A program made the translations under genes and the position numbers. Shown in pieces: positions 26,401-41,400 of a stretch of DNA of 64,000 bases (its first letter is position 1; each line of letters starts with the position of its first letter). The notes below the pieces were generated by a model. The model saw nothing but the letters and a program-made list of their open reading frames with translations. It was not told the DNA's origin and did not search any database. Source of the DNA: Amoebophrya sp. A120 (lineage: Eukaryota > Sar > Dinophyceae > Syndiniales > Amoebophryaceae); NCBI GenBank assembly GCA_905178155.1, contig CAJINV010000005.1, forward strand, positions 2,420,054-2,484,053. Reading direction: 5' to 3'.

Positions 26401-29400
26401 TTGCAAGAAGACAACTCCACAGGCTCTGCCGCATTATGCGGACGGTTTGTGATGCTGTTGGGCCTACAGCATAGGCGTTTCTCATGCTAAGTGCCTAGGC
26501 CAAAACCTCTCTACTCAGGCTTGGCAGGAGCCTGCAGTCCTCTACTGCAAGACACGCCTGATTTGTATACGCAAACCCAGCATCAGAAGCTTCCATTTGA
26601 TATGGGGAGGGGGGATTTTTCCTTTTGATAGCCGGAGTTCTCCTTCGACGTGACAGGGCAGAAACAACCGCTCATGAAGTTCAACGTGTCCACCATGGCG
26701 TGGGACTTGGCCAAGGAGTCACCCGTGGATCAGACCTTCATGGAGTGGCTGATTGAGTTGTTAACGGAAAAAGCGAACACTACCGAGTCGAATTTGTTTG
26801 CGGACATTTTACGGTTCGAGCCGGAAGGGAAAGACTTCGTGGTCGCGTGGAAGGACCGACTGCACTGGCAGTTGTTTCAGCAACCCTTTTTGCTACTCGA
26901 CATGCTGGTGGAAATGCTGTTAGACGACGCCTCCGGCCCGGCTGGGGAGGCGTTAGTGATGATGTTTGGGCACACCGCGAACGGGAAAAAGTTGTTACGG
27001 CAGTGGATGCTCGACCTGACCGGCGTGAACACAGACGACGCGGTCACACACGTGCTGAAGTTAACGCCGAAGGAATTGAAAAGGCTGGCGAAAGAGTACA
27101 ATTACAAATTGACGCATTTGAAGAAAATTGTCTCGCTTCTGCAGGTTCTGGCGACACCGGAAGTGGTTGTGAAGGAGGTGGGGAATGTTGGTGTGAAGGA
27201 TAATTTTTCATCGGGATCAACATCAAGTGCAGCGAACTTCGGAGAAGCCGGCACGTTGTTGCTGCAAACTGGGGAAAATGGCTTGTTTTCGTCATCGGCA
27301 GAGGACCGCGACGAGAGTAAGCCCAAGGAGGAAGCAGGTGTTTCTGACGCTAAGTCGCAAGACCAGCAATCCTCTTCCACGGGCATGTGGTGGCTGCGGA
27401 AATTACTGGAGCACGGGAGAGCGCTGATGGGCGGCGGTGGCGGTAGTGGGACAACTTCGAGCGGAGAAGCAGGGGCCGCTGCTTCAGCCCCTGGGCAATC
27501 TGTGTCGCTGCTGGACCTGCTAGGAGAAAACGACACAGCGACCGGAGATGAAACCGGAAACGGCACGGCGAATGCAACCAGCGAAGAACAAGCTGGTGAA
27601 CAAACTTCAGACGTCGAGAATAGCACAACCACCACTGTGCCCCCGTCCGGGAAAGAAAAGCCGCCTACTTACAACATCTCTGTACCGCTGCCGCAATCGA
27701 AAGCGAGTGCAAAAAACCCGCAAACTACGACGACCACAACAACTACGACGGTGTCGATCCCTTCAAAATGGCTAAAATTCAACATCACCGGCGCGATCCG
27801 TGATCCCGAGTACGTGCAGTCAGTTCTCCGCGCGCAGTTCGGGTTCGACACCCCGCACATCTACGGGTTGCCGATCGTCGGCAGGGACTTCTTGGTCGAG
27901 CTCGCCGCGAATTTGACGAAAAAGTACACGAGAAGGGCCAGGTCGTTTTTGAAAGAACTTACTTACCTACCCATCCGCGGCGTCGCGCACCCGCTGCCGG
28001 AGGCGAGAGTCTTTTTGGACAAGTGGGGCACGGAATTGCGGAAGATCTTCCTGAAGGACGGCCAGGAGTTCTTGACTCATTTGGTTCAGAACTTCACGAC
28101 CACCATCCCCTACCCCGAAGAGCCGGACTACAAGTTCGCGAACGAGGGGTGGGTTTTTTTAAACGTTTTCTCCCACACGGAGGCAGGCAAGTTGTTCATG
28201 CGGAAATGGACTTTGGATGTCGCGAGGGTGAATAGTTCTGGTGATAACGCGAAATTTTTGAACCACACGATGCAGGGGATTGTGTCTCCGGACTTTGACG
28301 AGTCATTTGATGAGATGATGGACTTGATGAAGCAAACGAACGGCGACACGGAACTGTTGATGAACATCTTACCAGATGAAATCGACGGCGTGAAGTTGGA
28401 ATGGTTTCACGGTGCAGCTGCGAACAAAACGGATAAAGAAGCCACTGCTGGTGGAGATGATGATGTTAAAAATGCGCAAAATTCTGATGAAGAAACGCTC
28501 GACCTCTCCTCACTAGAGAAGCGCAGCTCGTCGTCGCATATCAAAATCGAGTCGGATCCGAAGAAGCTTTTGGATTACTTGATGAGCGAGCCGGCGCGGC
28601 GAATCCGCGAGAAAAACCACATCCAGAAACCGAACCCTTCGTTAGCGACTGTTCGCCGCGTGACGATCAATTTGGACGGACTGCCGGACAAGGGAAAACT
28701 GCCCAAATCCGTGAAATTATTCACCTTCAACATCACGACGGGTCTCAAAGACCCGGAGAGGTTCCCGGAGTTCTCCGCGGCGAGGCGCAAACCGTGGCTG
28801 GCGTCTATGGAGTTTTCAAACCTTACATTCTCAACTGTTTACATGAATTTGCGATGCAAAAATAGCAAGAGAGAAAGCAGGAAGATTGCGCCTCTTGCAA
28901 TACAGGTTTGGCACAGAAGATTTGGATACCGTTTAGCCCTTCGGAAATTTGTCATGCGTAGCAACTTGACGGTGTAGTTGCTGCTGAGAGTTTTGCACGA
29001 CAAATCATGTAACAGTTGAGAGTGTAACATTTGAGAACGCCATAACTTCCAGACCAAGTTCCGCCGACATGACGTTGGATAGTCCCAAACTCCTAAAAGA
29101 ACCCAACCGAGCCCTCGCCGGGGCGGAGCTGTTTTCCTTGGCCGATTTGAAGAACGATCTGCTCCCCGAGGGGCAGTTTTTCCTGCGCGATTTCATCCAG
29201 AAATGCCTGGCCGTGACGTCGAACACGACGAGATTAGCAGCCAGATATTTCGTCCACCATCTCGGGAACACGGTGCACGGCGACCAGGTGTTGCGGACGT
29301 TCGCGAATTACCTGCAGTTCGCGCAAATTCTGGCAGAAAGAGCTTTAATCTTACGCGCGATGGCGCGGATCCGACACCAGATGCACGACATCATGTACAA

Positions 29401-32400
29401 GATCGCGACGCAGCTCGGGCAAAGCGAAACTGGGAAACAGTTCGTCGAATCGCTTTTCGAAGACGAGCAGGGACGAGAGTTCTTACATAACTGGATCACG
29501 GACGTTTTGGCTGGATCGAGAGAGGAAGGCGCGGCGATGCTGCGATGGTTGTTGGAAAAGATCCACACGAAGAAGGACGCGGATGCGGACGTGGGGGATT
29601 TGGAGCATTTGGAGGAGGAAGTTCTCGGGATTGACTCCGAGGTGGCACAGACCAACGACCAGAAGAGTCTGGGAAAAAAATCGCGGAACATGATCACCGA
29701 CATGTATGTGAATTTGACCCAACCGTTTGAAGTTCAGAAGAGGCCGAAGACGGAGTTCAACGTCACGCCGGCTGTCATCCCTGCCATGACAAGCGATATC
29801 AACGTCCCCTTGGAGCTATGCATTGCAAAACTATCGTACTAGTATGAATTGGATTACAAATTTGCTCTAGAACAAAAACGCAGTTTGTCATGCTATATCA
29901 GGTAAAAAGTTTAGATTTTTGATGCATGACTGCAATTAGTACGAGTACGATACTTTTGCATTGGATAGGAGCCGGGCGATGGGGTTTTGGTGACCGTTGA
30001 CGCGGCGTTGAAAATCCCAGAGGGGGAGAGTTGCGACGAGTTGCTGAAGTCCCTACAGGAGCAAGCGGATGCGTTAGCCGCGGAGGTGAAGGAAACGGCG
30101 GGAGACGGGGTCGAATCGGTCAAAGCGGAGGTTCTAGGGGTGTACTGCGAGGGGGATGTGATCGTGAAGAAGACGAACGGCACCACGACAGCTGGAGAAG
30201 TCGGAAATGACACGATTGTCAACGCGACTACATCAGATTCCGAGGACAGCCTGCTGCTCGGAGCAGCGAGGCACATGTTCAAGGCGAGCTTGGACCAGCA
30301 TGAGGATCCGAATCTTGGCGCGGGCTCAGCGTCCTTACTCCGCAGACGTCGGGACGACGGTGACAGTTCGGGTGACCAGGCGAACGGGCAACTCGCGTTC
30401 AGCTTCACCAGTGCGAATGGCTCTTCCACGACGGCCTCAGACATGGAGCACGCAGTGCAGGAAGATATCGAGAACTCCAACGCTTTGTCCTCTATCGGAG
30501 TGACAGTGCAAAACACGTCGGTCACCGTCGTCGACATCCAGCTGCACTTCGACTTGTCGGGATTACCACCCTTTCCAGCGAGAAAAATCAAAGTGGGGAT
30601 CAAGCCGAAATCCAGGCAGAACAAGGTGAAAATCAACCCGCGAAGGCAGTACGACGGGGGGGATTTCGCAATTACGCCAGAGGAAAAAGACGCTGGCAGT
30701 TTGAAAATTCTGCCTAAGGAGCAGAAAATCAATGCGGAAATCGTGCCCCAATCAATCGACCGGCAAGTCGCCATCACCGGCTCTTCGACCGACACGCGAC
30801 TCGGTTTCACGCCGAAAAAGCAGGACGCGGGGGACTTTTCAATCGGCCCGGGAAGCTTTGACATCGACGCCAAGGTTTTGCCCGGGAAATCCGAGCCGAT
30901 CATCGCGAATCTGACCGGGGAAACGGCAAAAGTGAGCGTTCCTCTCACCCCTGGTACATCAGCCCCCGTCACAGCGGACATCGTTCCGGGGACTCTGGAC
31001 GCGGGCGACTTCGTTTTGACGCCTGATGGGCCGAAGTTGAGGATCAACGCGACGAGCAGAACGTCTGACCCGATGAAAGCGAATTTCACGCGGAATGTTT
31101 TCGTCACGGGGTTGAACATCACGGCCGGGACGTCCAACCCCGCGATCATGAAAATCACGGCGGATGAAATGGAGCAGGGGTTTAAAGTTTTAGCGGACGG
31201 GACTATGACAGTGCACAACTCCCACTCCCCCTCATTTGTATAGCATGAACGGCAATACAAGCATCAGCAAGAGTGCCGGTCTTGCATGACAGATTTACAC
31301 TGGAGTGTAGTGCTATTTGGGCTACCAGAACTTGTCATGCAAACAGTGCCAAGAGGCACAGCTTGGATTTGAAGTTTTGCATTACAAATGAAGGGGAGGG
31401 GGAGTTGTGCACTCTATAGGGACCAAGATCAAACTAGAAGCGAACGCGGACGTCAGTGACCCGATCACCGCGAATTTGACAGCGAACAAGACAGCAACAA
31501 ACCTGAACGCGACCCACGGGCCGAGCTCGGCCGCAGAATACGTCACCGCGGGAATCTTAGCGGGGTCGGAGTCCAGCGGCTTCCGTGTGGTCCCGGTGAA
31601 TCAGCCGTCGATCAAGATCGACGCAATACCAACGAAGTTGCCACCTTTCTTCACAAATATCACCGAGGGGTCGCAAAACGTGAGTTTGAACGCGACCCAC
31701 GGGCCGGCGGATGCTGGGGAGTTCTGGAAAACGGAAATTCTCGCGGGGAAGAAAGACAGTGGATTTCAACTGTTACCCAACGGGACAAAAGTTCAGGTTT
31801 CTGCGCTGCCAAGTAAAATGCCCGCGATCACAACCGGGATTCTCCCCGGGACCGAGTCCGCGACGGTAAACGCGGTGCACGGGCCGGTGGCGGGGAAGGA
31901 ACTCGTGAAAGCGGACATCATTGCAGGAACGAGTGGATCTAAAATGAATGTCCTCCCCGGAGGGGAAAACATCACGGTGAAAGCGGTTCCGGGACAATCT
32001 CCGCCGATCAACGCGGCGGTTACCCCGGGAACAGAAACGATGAAGCTCAAAGCCGTGCACGGCCCGTCTTCCGCTGGAGACGTGCTGAAAACAAACGTCA
32101 CAGCGGGAACGAAGGTTCTGGTCAGCGGTGGTGGCGGTAAAAATTCTGGGGATGGTGAGTTGATGAACCCGGGAGATATTAAACAAGGCGAAGATGTTGA
32201 TCCTGCAAGTGTTTTCTTCAAGAAGCACCAGGGCGGCGAAGAACAAGATCCGCTTGGCGCGGAAAGCGGTTTTAGGATCACTCCGGACGGTATAAATTGC
32301 AAAAATGTCTGGGTCTGGAAGATTGCTGAGGTTTGTCATGCTGTGGCTGTTTGACACAGAAGGTGTGCCATGCAAGGCCTCGCGTCGCAGGTTTTGAGAC

Positions 32401-35400
32401 GGTTTCCCAATGCCTAATCCGCATGACAAACACCTTCTTTCGGCGACAGGACAAAGAGCTCCTTTTGCTATCCAAGCATGGCAGATTTTTGTGTGATCTA
32501 AGTACGCATCACAAGTTCGCATCCTTCCAGACCCAGATACTTTTGCATTTGATAGACGGCACCAAAGTGTTCTTCAATGCCACCGCGAAGTCCTTCCAAC
32601 CGGTCACGACGGAAATTACCGAGGGGACTCAAAATTTCTCCATGGACGCAACCCACGGCCCGGTTCCCGGGAAAGAACTTGTGAAGACGCAAATCACCGA
32701 AGGAGTAAAAGAGATCAACGTGACGGCGAAAGCGGGGAAAGTCGCGGATTTGTACGTCAATGCCACCGCGGATTCTACCAAAGTCAAGCTCGATACCACG
32801 CCGACAACCTATGACAAGCAAACGGTGGAAGTGAATCAACCCTGGTCGAAGACGATTCAGATCCAACCGCGGTCGGAGCAGTACAAGTTCAACATCCCGG
32901 GCACGTCGGTGACTTATCCAAACATATCGATCTCTGCCGCGAATTCGACCAGGCAGTTTGAACTGACGGGAGATTCTGTCACGACGAAAACCAGGTTGGA
33001 GACTTCTGAGGAAAAAACACAATTCAATTTGAAAGCGGAGAAGAAACAATTCAACTTCAACATCGAGTCCGATCCAGCTCTGTCCCCGAAGTTACGAGTG
33101 GACGTTCTGCCTTTATCCAAAACCGTCGCTTCGGAGTTATGGCGTTCTCAAACGTTACGCTCTCAACTGTTACATGATTTGCCATGCACAATTACCATGA
33201 GCCACGGCCACCAGGCGATCAAGCTACGTCGCATGACAAATTCCCGAAGGGCTAAGCAGCGCCTAAAGCTGTGCCAAATTTGTGATGCGAGAGCTGCAAG
33301 CTTGTCCCTTTGTTCACTGTTGCGGTTCTTGCATCAGAAATCCATGTAACAGTTGAGAATGCAACAGCTGAGAACGCCATAGGAGTTGAAAGGGGAGACC
33401 ACGACGGAGAAATTACAAATTGCCCCCGCGGAGAAACAATTGTCCGTCGGCGTGGAATATCAACTGCAAAAATGTCTGGGTCTGGAAACTTGTAATGCTG
33501 CGCTGGGAATAGTGAATGCTCTGTATCTGTAATGCACAGCCAAGCATGTTGAGAAATATCTGCCCTTTTTTGTGTTGCGTTTTTCGCATGACAAACTGCG
33601 TTTTTCCATGACAGGCAAAAGGGTCTCTTCTGGGACACGCATCACAAACTTTTTGGCCATGCCAGACAAACATGACAAATCTCGCAATCTTCCAGACCCA
33701 GACATTTTTGCATTTGATATGGAAGGCGGCAAGAGACTGGAAGTGAAAATCACACCAGACAACGAGCAAGGTGGTGCACAAACACCCTCGAGAGTGAAGT
33801 TCCAAGTCTTACCCGCCGTGAGTGAGCAAGTTCCAGTCACTTTGACCGCGGAGGGTAGAGGGACGACGAAGTTTTCCCTCACGCCGCAAAAGATGCCGAG
33901 TGATTTCGTGTTCAAAATCACCAGGGGGACGAAAAAACTGTCGTTTGACTTGAAGGACAAGCACGCGGACACGACTTTTGAGGTCAAAGTAAAGCCGTTG
34001 GAGAACGAATTTTCTCTGTCCATCACGGGGATGCCGATCGCGCAGGGGTCGGAGGTCATTGTCAAATCGGTGATGGCACTGGTGAAGCCGGAGGGCATGA
34101 CCTGCGACCAGTTGGAGGCGAGTCTGAGAAACGAGGAAACCATGGACCAATTCGCCTCCGACGTGCAGCAGGCGGCGCTGAAAGCGGGGTCGCGGATCGA
34201 CGTCGTGGCGGAAATAGCGTTGAAAACTTGCAAAGATGAGTCGGTGCAGGATTTGGGTGCGATTGCTTTGCTTTCGAGGGCGGGAAGTTACTTGATGAGC
34301 GGGCTTGTTCAAGAAGGCCAAGCTGGTGCGCAAGAACAACGACATCAAAGTCTTCTAGGTGGAACTAGTGAAAGCGAAGAGATGAACCACGATAAGCAAA
34401 GTAAATCTAAGTCCTACCAAGACCCCGGAGAAGAGGGTACCACCACCGCAGAATTTGACTACTACATCGTGCCCGCGACGGACGACGCGGTGGTGACCAC
34501 GGAAGGTCTCGAAACCGCGGTGAAAGCTGGGTCGGAGGCTGGTGATATCAAATGCAAAAATGTCTGGGTCTGGAAGATTCCGAGACTTGCCATGCTAGTC
34601 TGGTATGACTCTGAGATCTGTATTGCGTGGCCGCGAAGAGCTCCTCTTGCCTGTCATGCAAAAATGCAGTTTCTCATGCGGCGTACGCAACTCAGAACCA
34701 CGGAAAAACTTGGCATGCTGTGCTGCGCATTTCAGTGTGCTCACTATACTCTTTCTTGCATCACAAATTTCCGGACCCAGACGTATCTGCATTTGATAGG
34801 TGAGGGCTTGCAGCAACTCGGCGTGTTGTCCGGAGAACAGCTCGGGTCGGAATTGGTGTTGAAACCGCCGTATCCTGTGCAAAAGTATCGTACTAGTAGT
34901 AATCGCAGTCATGCGTTACAAATTCTCTTCTTTAGGTAAACCAGCATTAGAAATTTTATTTCTCACGGTGAGAAAATTTGTAATGCGATTTATACTAGTA
35001 CGACTACGATGCTTTTGCACAGGATACGCCTCGAGATCCTGCGGAAGAGGAGGAAAAGGATTGGACCAATCATCTTGGCAGAAAGTTGTCCTGCAAGAAA
35101 GCTCTGCGAGAGGCCCGGAAGAACACGCCGATAAAAGACATGAGCAAAGTTGTTACTGTGCCGCAAAAACCCCCGACGGGAGGAGGTGAGCTGCAAACAG
35201 CGCCGTTTTTGACAGATGCGGAGAAAAAATTGTTATCTGAAAAGATCAAAGCCGCGGTGGCGGCGAGTCAGCAAGAACAATTGATCAAGGAAATGAAGAA
35301 AGACCTGCAAAACCAAGACTCCGTCGTTGGAAAGGCGTTTTCAAAGTGGAAAGCGGCTGGCGGCGATGTGTCAGTTGAGGGGAAAACGCTGTTCCTGCAG

Positions 35401-38400
35401 CGGATGGTCGAGATGAAGCGCCACAGCCGTGGCAGTCGTGTTTTCTCCGATGAGGACATGACTTTCTCTTTCACCCCGCCGCTGCGCACGGCTGTTGGAA
35501 CGCTGATTACGTTTGAAGAGGTGCCGGATGAAAGGGATTTGAGCGGTTCTGCAGGTAGGGATTTAAGCGTCGATTCTACTGCCAGCCCCGATAGTACTCA
35601 AAAAGACGACGAGCTCTCTATGCAGCAGCGGAAACAGCAGCAACTGCAATACCTCGAGTCGCAACAGGAAAGCAGGGAGACGGTGGTGCAAAAAGTGGGG
35701 AACTTGCACCTAGAAAAGCAACTCGAAGCCGAATTACAAGATCGGATGCAGATTTTCAGTGATTGCATGCAGCTGGAGATGCAACTGGCATCCGTTCCTA
35801 ATTCGAAAGAAGTACAGGGGGATGAAAATAAACCTGCGGGTGGAAAAGGAAAACAAGATCAAGAAAAAGACCCGTCTAGTACTTCATCTTCGCCATTATC
35901 CTCACTCTCCAGCATGGCTGATTTCCTCCTTTCCACACTGGAAACCAGAAATAGGGCGACTTCAACCGACGATGGCACGACCGGAGATAATACAACTACA
36001 ACCGAAGGAGAGGAACAAATCGGCACCACCCCTACTGACGAGGAAACCAAGGCCTCGGCTTTCCAACCTGGAGCAGAGACCACTACCCCCGAACCGCCGC
36101 CGACCACATTAGGTCCCAAGTCCACCAAGACCTTCAACGTCGCGGTGACGCAGCCGGACCGATTTTATTCCCTGAAAGTCCCCACCGGACCGAAGAAGCA
36201 CCACAAGGACTTCATCATCCCGATGCCGAAGGAAGTCACAGAAATCCGGTTTTTCAACGTGACAGCGAACAACTTCTCCAATAACACGCTGAGAATCACC
36301 CCCGGGCAGTTCAAGCACGCGATCGACATCGACACGAGCTACCTGGTATCAAGTGCAAATATGTCTGGGTCTGGAAGATTCCGAGGTTTGTGATGCAGTT
36401 TATCCAAGCTCCACCAAGTCTGCAATGCAGGGTCTAGCATCACAGGATCTGCAGCCCCTTGGTGATGCCTGTTCTGCATGACAAATGCCCTCTCAGCATG
36501 GCCAGAAATGGGCACCTTTTGCAAGTCGCGCAACACAGATTTTTGTACGATCCGCAACATGCATCACAAGTTCGAAACCTTCCAGGCCCAGACATATTTG
36601 CAATGCATACCTAGATATGGATGACGTGATCAAGAAGTTGTTCACCAAAATCTACTATCAACTGCAAAAATGTCTGGGTCTGGAAACTTGTGATGCTGGG
36701 TGGCGTATCACGATGAGGCTACGAATGCTGGCTCAGCATGACAAGTTTCTGAGCTCCCAGGTGTTGTATATTCTGCATGACAAACTGCGCTTTTGCATCA
36801 CAGAAAAACGGAGCTCTTGGGTAACGTGCATGACAGATTTAAGAGTCATGCCAGACAAGCATGACAAGCATGAATTTTTCCAGACCCAGAATTTTTTGCA
36901 TTTCATATCTACGCAAAAACCATGGACGCCGGGGTTTTCAATTTGACGAAGAAAGTCGAAGCGACGATGGAAACGGTTTTTTCGCCCGAGTCTTTTGACT
37001 TTGTCACAAATCTCACCGACGTTTTCGGCTACCGGATCAAGGTCCAGGTGGCGGGGATTTTGAATAAGGTGGACAAGCAGCCACTGAAATTCAAGATTCT
37101 GGACAAATCTTCGTTCTACGGGACTCAATCCCACAAATTCAAAATCACGCCTGTGAATCAGAAGCAAGACTTCAACGTCACGACGCACATTTGGAGTGGG
37201 AAGAAATCCTTCGACACGAACGTGACCACGAATATCTTCAACGGGAACAAAAGTTTTGACGTCAACGTGACACTATGGATTGCAAAAATGTCTGGGTTTG
37301 GAAGAGTCGGGACTTGTCATGCACATTTTGCATGACCCGTGAGGTCTGTGATGCTGGTGCTAGCGCCACAGATTTTTTGAGAGCTTCTTGATGCTAATTA
37401 CGCATGAGAAATTCCCTCTCCGCGTGCCAAGAACTGACTCCTCTTGCTGCTCATGCAACACAGATATTTTTAGAATCCGCAGACAGCATTACAAGTTGCA
37501 TTCTTCCAGACCCAGACATTTTTACATTTGATAGACACCGTATTACGATGATACGTTCACCGGGACGAAGGAGATGGATTTCAACGTGAATGGGTCTCAC
37601 AAGTACGGGTTCGGCGTCTACCCGGATGGGGGAGGGCCGCGGCCAGATGACGATAGCTACTTCGGGTTCGGGTTCGGCGGGGATAGCGCGGAGGGGGAGA
37701 GAAGGCTGGGGAAATTCTGCAAGAAGCTCTCCTTCGACATTGGCGGGGATTTGACGAAGCAAAAGCACGAGTTCGCAATCCAGTTCCCACAGAGAACAAC
37801 CCTGAAAACGCAGTTAACGCCCACCACGAAGACGTTTTTGATCCCGCCAATCATCCCCGCACACCGGTCCGCCAAAGTCGGGGATGAGATCGAATTGGTA
37901 GTCCGAGCGACGTTGCTGGTTCCGACAAGCGAGGAGTGTTCGGAGTTCGGGAAAAGGGTAAAGAAACTCTTGCCGGAGATCTCCGAGAAAATCCAAGCAG
38001 CCGTCGATTTCGGCACGGACACCGGGGAGTTCCGGATCGCGGGGGACGTCACGACTCTGTGTCCCAGCAGTATCGTAGGAAAAAAGTGTTTGCGTTACAG
38101 TTACACACATAGTATATGCAGGCCAAGCACTACAGAGAAGCTCTGTCATGCCGGATATGCATATGAGCCTTGCTTCCTACTCCTACAGGTTTTCCCATAG
38201 GATTTCTGCATTGCAAGCTTTCTCTCTCATGCAGAGACATTTGTGTTGCTGAATTGACAACAAATGTGTAACTGTCTAACACTTTTTTCCTTCGATAAGT
38301 AGCTTCGCGAATCTGTTGGAGATCCACTCGAGAGCAACATCTACTTCGGGAGCCGCGTATCAACTGTAAAAATGTCTGGGTCTGGGAACTTGTGATGCTG

Positions 38401-41400
38401 GGTGGCGTCTCATGATGAGGCTACAAATGCTGGCGCAGCGTGACAAGTTTCTGAGCTCCTAGGTGTTGCCTATTCTGCATGACAAACTGCGCTTCTGCAT
38501 CACAGAAAAGCGGAGCTCTTGGGTAACGTGCATGACAGATTTAAGAGTCATGCCAGACAAGCATGACAAACGTGAATTCTTCCAGACCCAGACACTTTTA
38601 CATTTGATACCGCGGCAGCATCTAGTGCTTCGGGAGGAGGAGGAGGAGGCTCATCATCTTCTGCCGTTATTTCTACTTCGGAGAAGAACGAAAATGTTGA
38701 GAAAGAACCCGAAACCCTGATCGCCGAGTACACCTTTACGGCGAATCCGGGCGAAAACGCGAAGGCGGCTGGGACGGAATTCTCTACGGTCGATTTGGAA
38801 AATTCCGTGAAGTCTGGGTTCCAGAACGCGAAGACTTTTGAAGAGGACTTGGGGACGACGATCACCAGCATGGAAGTCTCCGCTAAAGTTCACTATCAAA
38901 TAATGCAAATATGTCTGGGTCTGGAAACTTGTGATGCAAGAAAGGGAATAGTGAACTCACTATAATGCGCTGCCAAGCATGACAAGTTTTTTCCATGGTT
39001 CTGAGTTGCGTACTCCGCATGAGAAACTGCGGTTTTGCATGACAGGGAGGCGGAGCTCTTCGCGGCCATGCAACACAGATTCCCGAGTCATGCCAGACAA
39101 GCATGACAAACTTGCATTCTTGCAGACCCAGACATTTTTACATTTGATATTCACTCCCAAGAGACGAAAGTTCGCGAGGAGCTTTCCGTTTCCATCACGG
39201 GGGACAATTTGTTCCCAACGACAGCTGCACCTCCGCCGGTCGTGGTGGAACAGACGAACGGAACCACTCCTGCGCCACTGGACACTGATTCGCAGAAAAT
39301 GATGAAGGAGCTGAAGTTCCAAATCAGCGGCGGGGTGGACGAGCAAACGGCGGACAAGTTTGTGAAGGATTTGGTGAAAAACATCACGTCCGCAAAGTCG
39401 CCAAAAGTGTTTCGCACCGGGGAGAATTTCGTCTGTGAATACCTGAAAGTGGATTTGACACCCGGGAAGGAAGCGAAGTTCTCGATGGCCATGGCGGTGG
39501 AGAAGGTGAAATTTGAGTCCACGGTGCATGTATGCATTGCAAATATGTCTGGGTCTGGAAGACAGTAACTTGTGATGCTAAATCTGCATCATGCTAAGAT
39601 CTGTGTTGCATAAGTGCCAAAAGCTTTCCACTTTCGACCAAGTTGGGAGCGGGTTTCTCATGCAGGACAGGCATGACAGAGACCTCGCAGAGTTTGTCAT
39701 GCTAGACCCCGCATTTTTCCAGACCTCATGGCTCATAGAAAACCTGCATGACAAGTCTGGCATTCTTCCAGACCCAGACACATTTGCAATGCATAGCATG
39801 CGAGCCTCGAAATCCCGGTTGGGCAGACCTGTAGCGACGCCTTGGAGCAAGTCTCGAAGGAGGAGCTGGTGCAGGACATCCAGAAAGCAACCTTGTTGAC
39901 GAAATCACAAATCGTCATCGAGCAATTGACCTGCCTCGGTGGGCCGTCGTTTTTGCAAACAAGTGAGGTTCCCGTCGGCTTAATTTGGTTGTTCGAGGAC
40001 GAACGAAAGACGGCGGACGCGATCGTACGGGTAAGAGATCAGAAAAAAACTCAAGACACGACGGAATTCCCCGTGTTGCTAGCGTTGAAGGGGGAGGTTG
40101 CAATTCTCTCCGCGGATGAGGAGCAGTGCGTGGAGAACTTGAAGCACGGAATTCCGAACGCATTGAAAACGGGAAAGGCTTTGCAGGGGATTTCGGCGAC
40201 GGCTACCGAGGTGGAAACAGAGGCGAGCATTACAGGACGATCTGGTCTTCCAGCAACTTCTGAGGCGAACGAGGGCCTGGGGGAGGTGAAAGAGATCAAG
40301 GATGAGGGGGAAGGTGGAGAAGGAGATGGTGGTGCAGGTAGTTCTGGGTCCTCTGGGATGAATCAAACCGGTGGAGGTCAGAGCTTCGGCGGTGAGGAAG
40401 GTGGGAATAAAACTACCGCCAAGGTAAACAAAACCCTCGAAGTTGGAGTATCTTCTGGTGGAAAAAATAACGCAACTACAGAAAGTGAGAACCAAATCAA
40501 CGCCACAGAGTCAAACGAGACAACTACGGCTGCACCATTTTTGAACGAAACTTCTAACCAGAGCATCACCACAGCAGCCCCGACAACCGAGGATGAAAAT
40601 AACGCCACACTCGCCCCCGAAGAAGACAAAGAAACCAGTACAATTCCGCCAGAGTACCGACAGAGCGGCACCGGGGAGGCGCGGATTGGTGCGACCGTTA
40701 CGCTAGCAGTGTACTTACCGGAGGGAACGGAATGCGACATGATTGCGCCGTCGTTGAGCAAGGAGAAACTGAGCAACGATGTGGAGGCAAAGCTTCCGGA
40801 TGAGCTGACAGTCACGTCGGACAAACTCGAAGTGAATGTCGTGGTGAAGGAATTGTCTTGTCTCGTCGCCGCAGCTGCTGGTACTAACGGCGCCGCTTTT
40901 CTGCAGACTAGCACCAACCAAGCCGCCAATGCCAGAGACGATATCACCGTGACCACCGAGTCCGACGGCTTCGCGACGCTCCTGCTCGACAGCGAAATGT
41001 CAGCCTCCGGGGCGGTATCAAATGCAAAAATGTCTGGGTCAGGAAGATTTCTACATTTGTCATGCATATGTTCCATGAGCCATGATGTCTGTGATGCATG
41101 CCGTAGCATCACAGATTTTTAGAGGGCTTTGTGATACCTCTACCGCATGAGAAATGCCCACTCCACGCAGGACAAACCCGACCCCTCTTGCTGGTCATGC
41201 AATGCAAATTTTTTTAGAATCCACAGACAGCATCACAAGTTGTGACCTTCCAGACCCAGACACTTTTGCATTTGATAGGCGGACATCGCGACGAAAAAGA
41301 TCGACGACTTGAAGCTCAACTTCGCATACCAAATGTAAAAATGTCTGGGTCTGGTGGAAGAATGCAACTTGTCATGCCAAATCTGAATCAGGCAAAAAAC

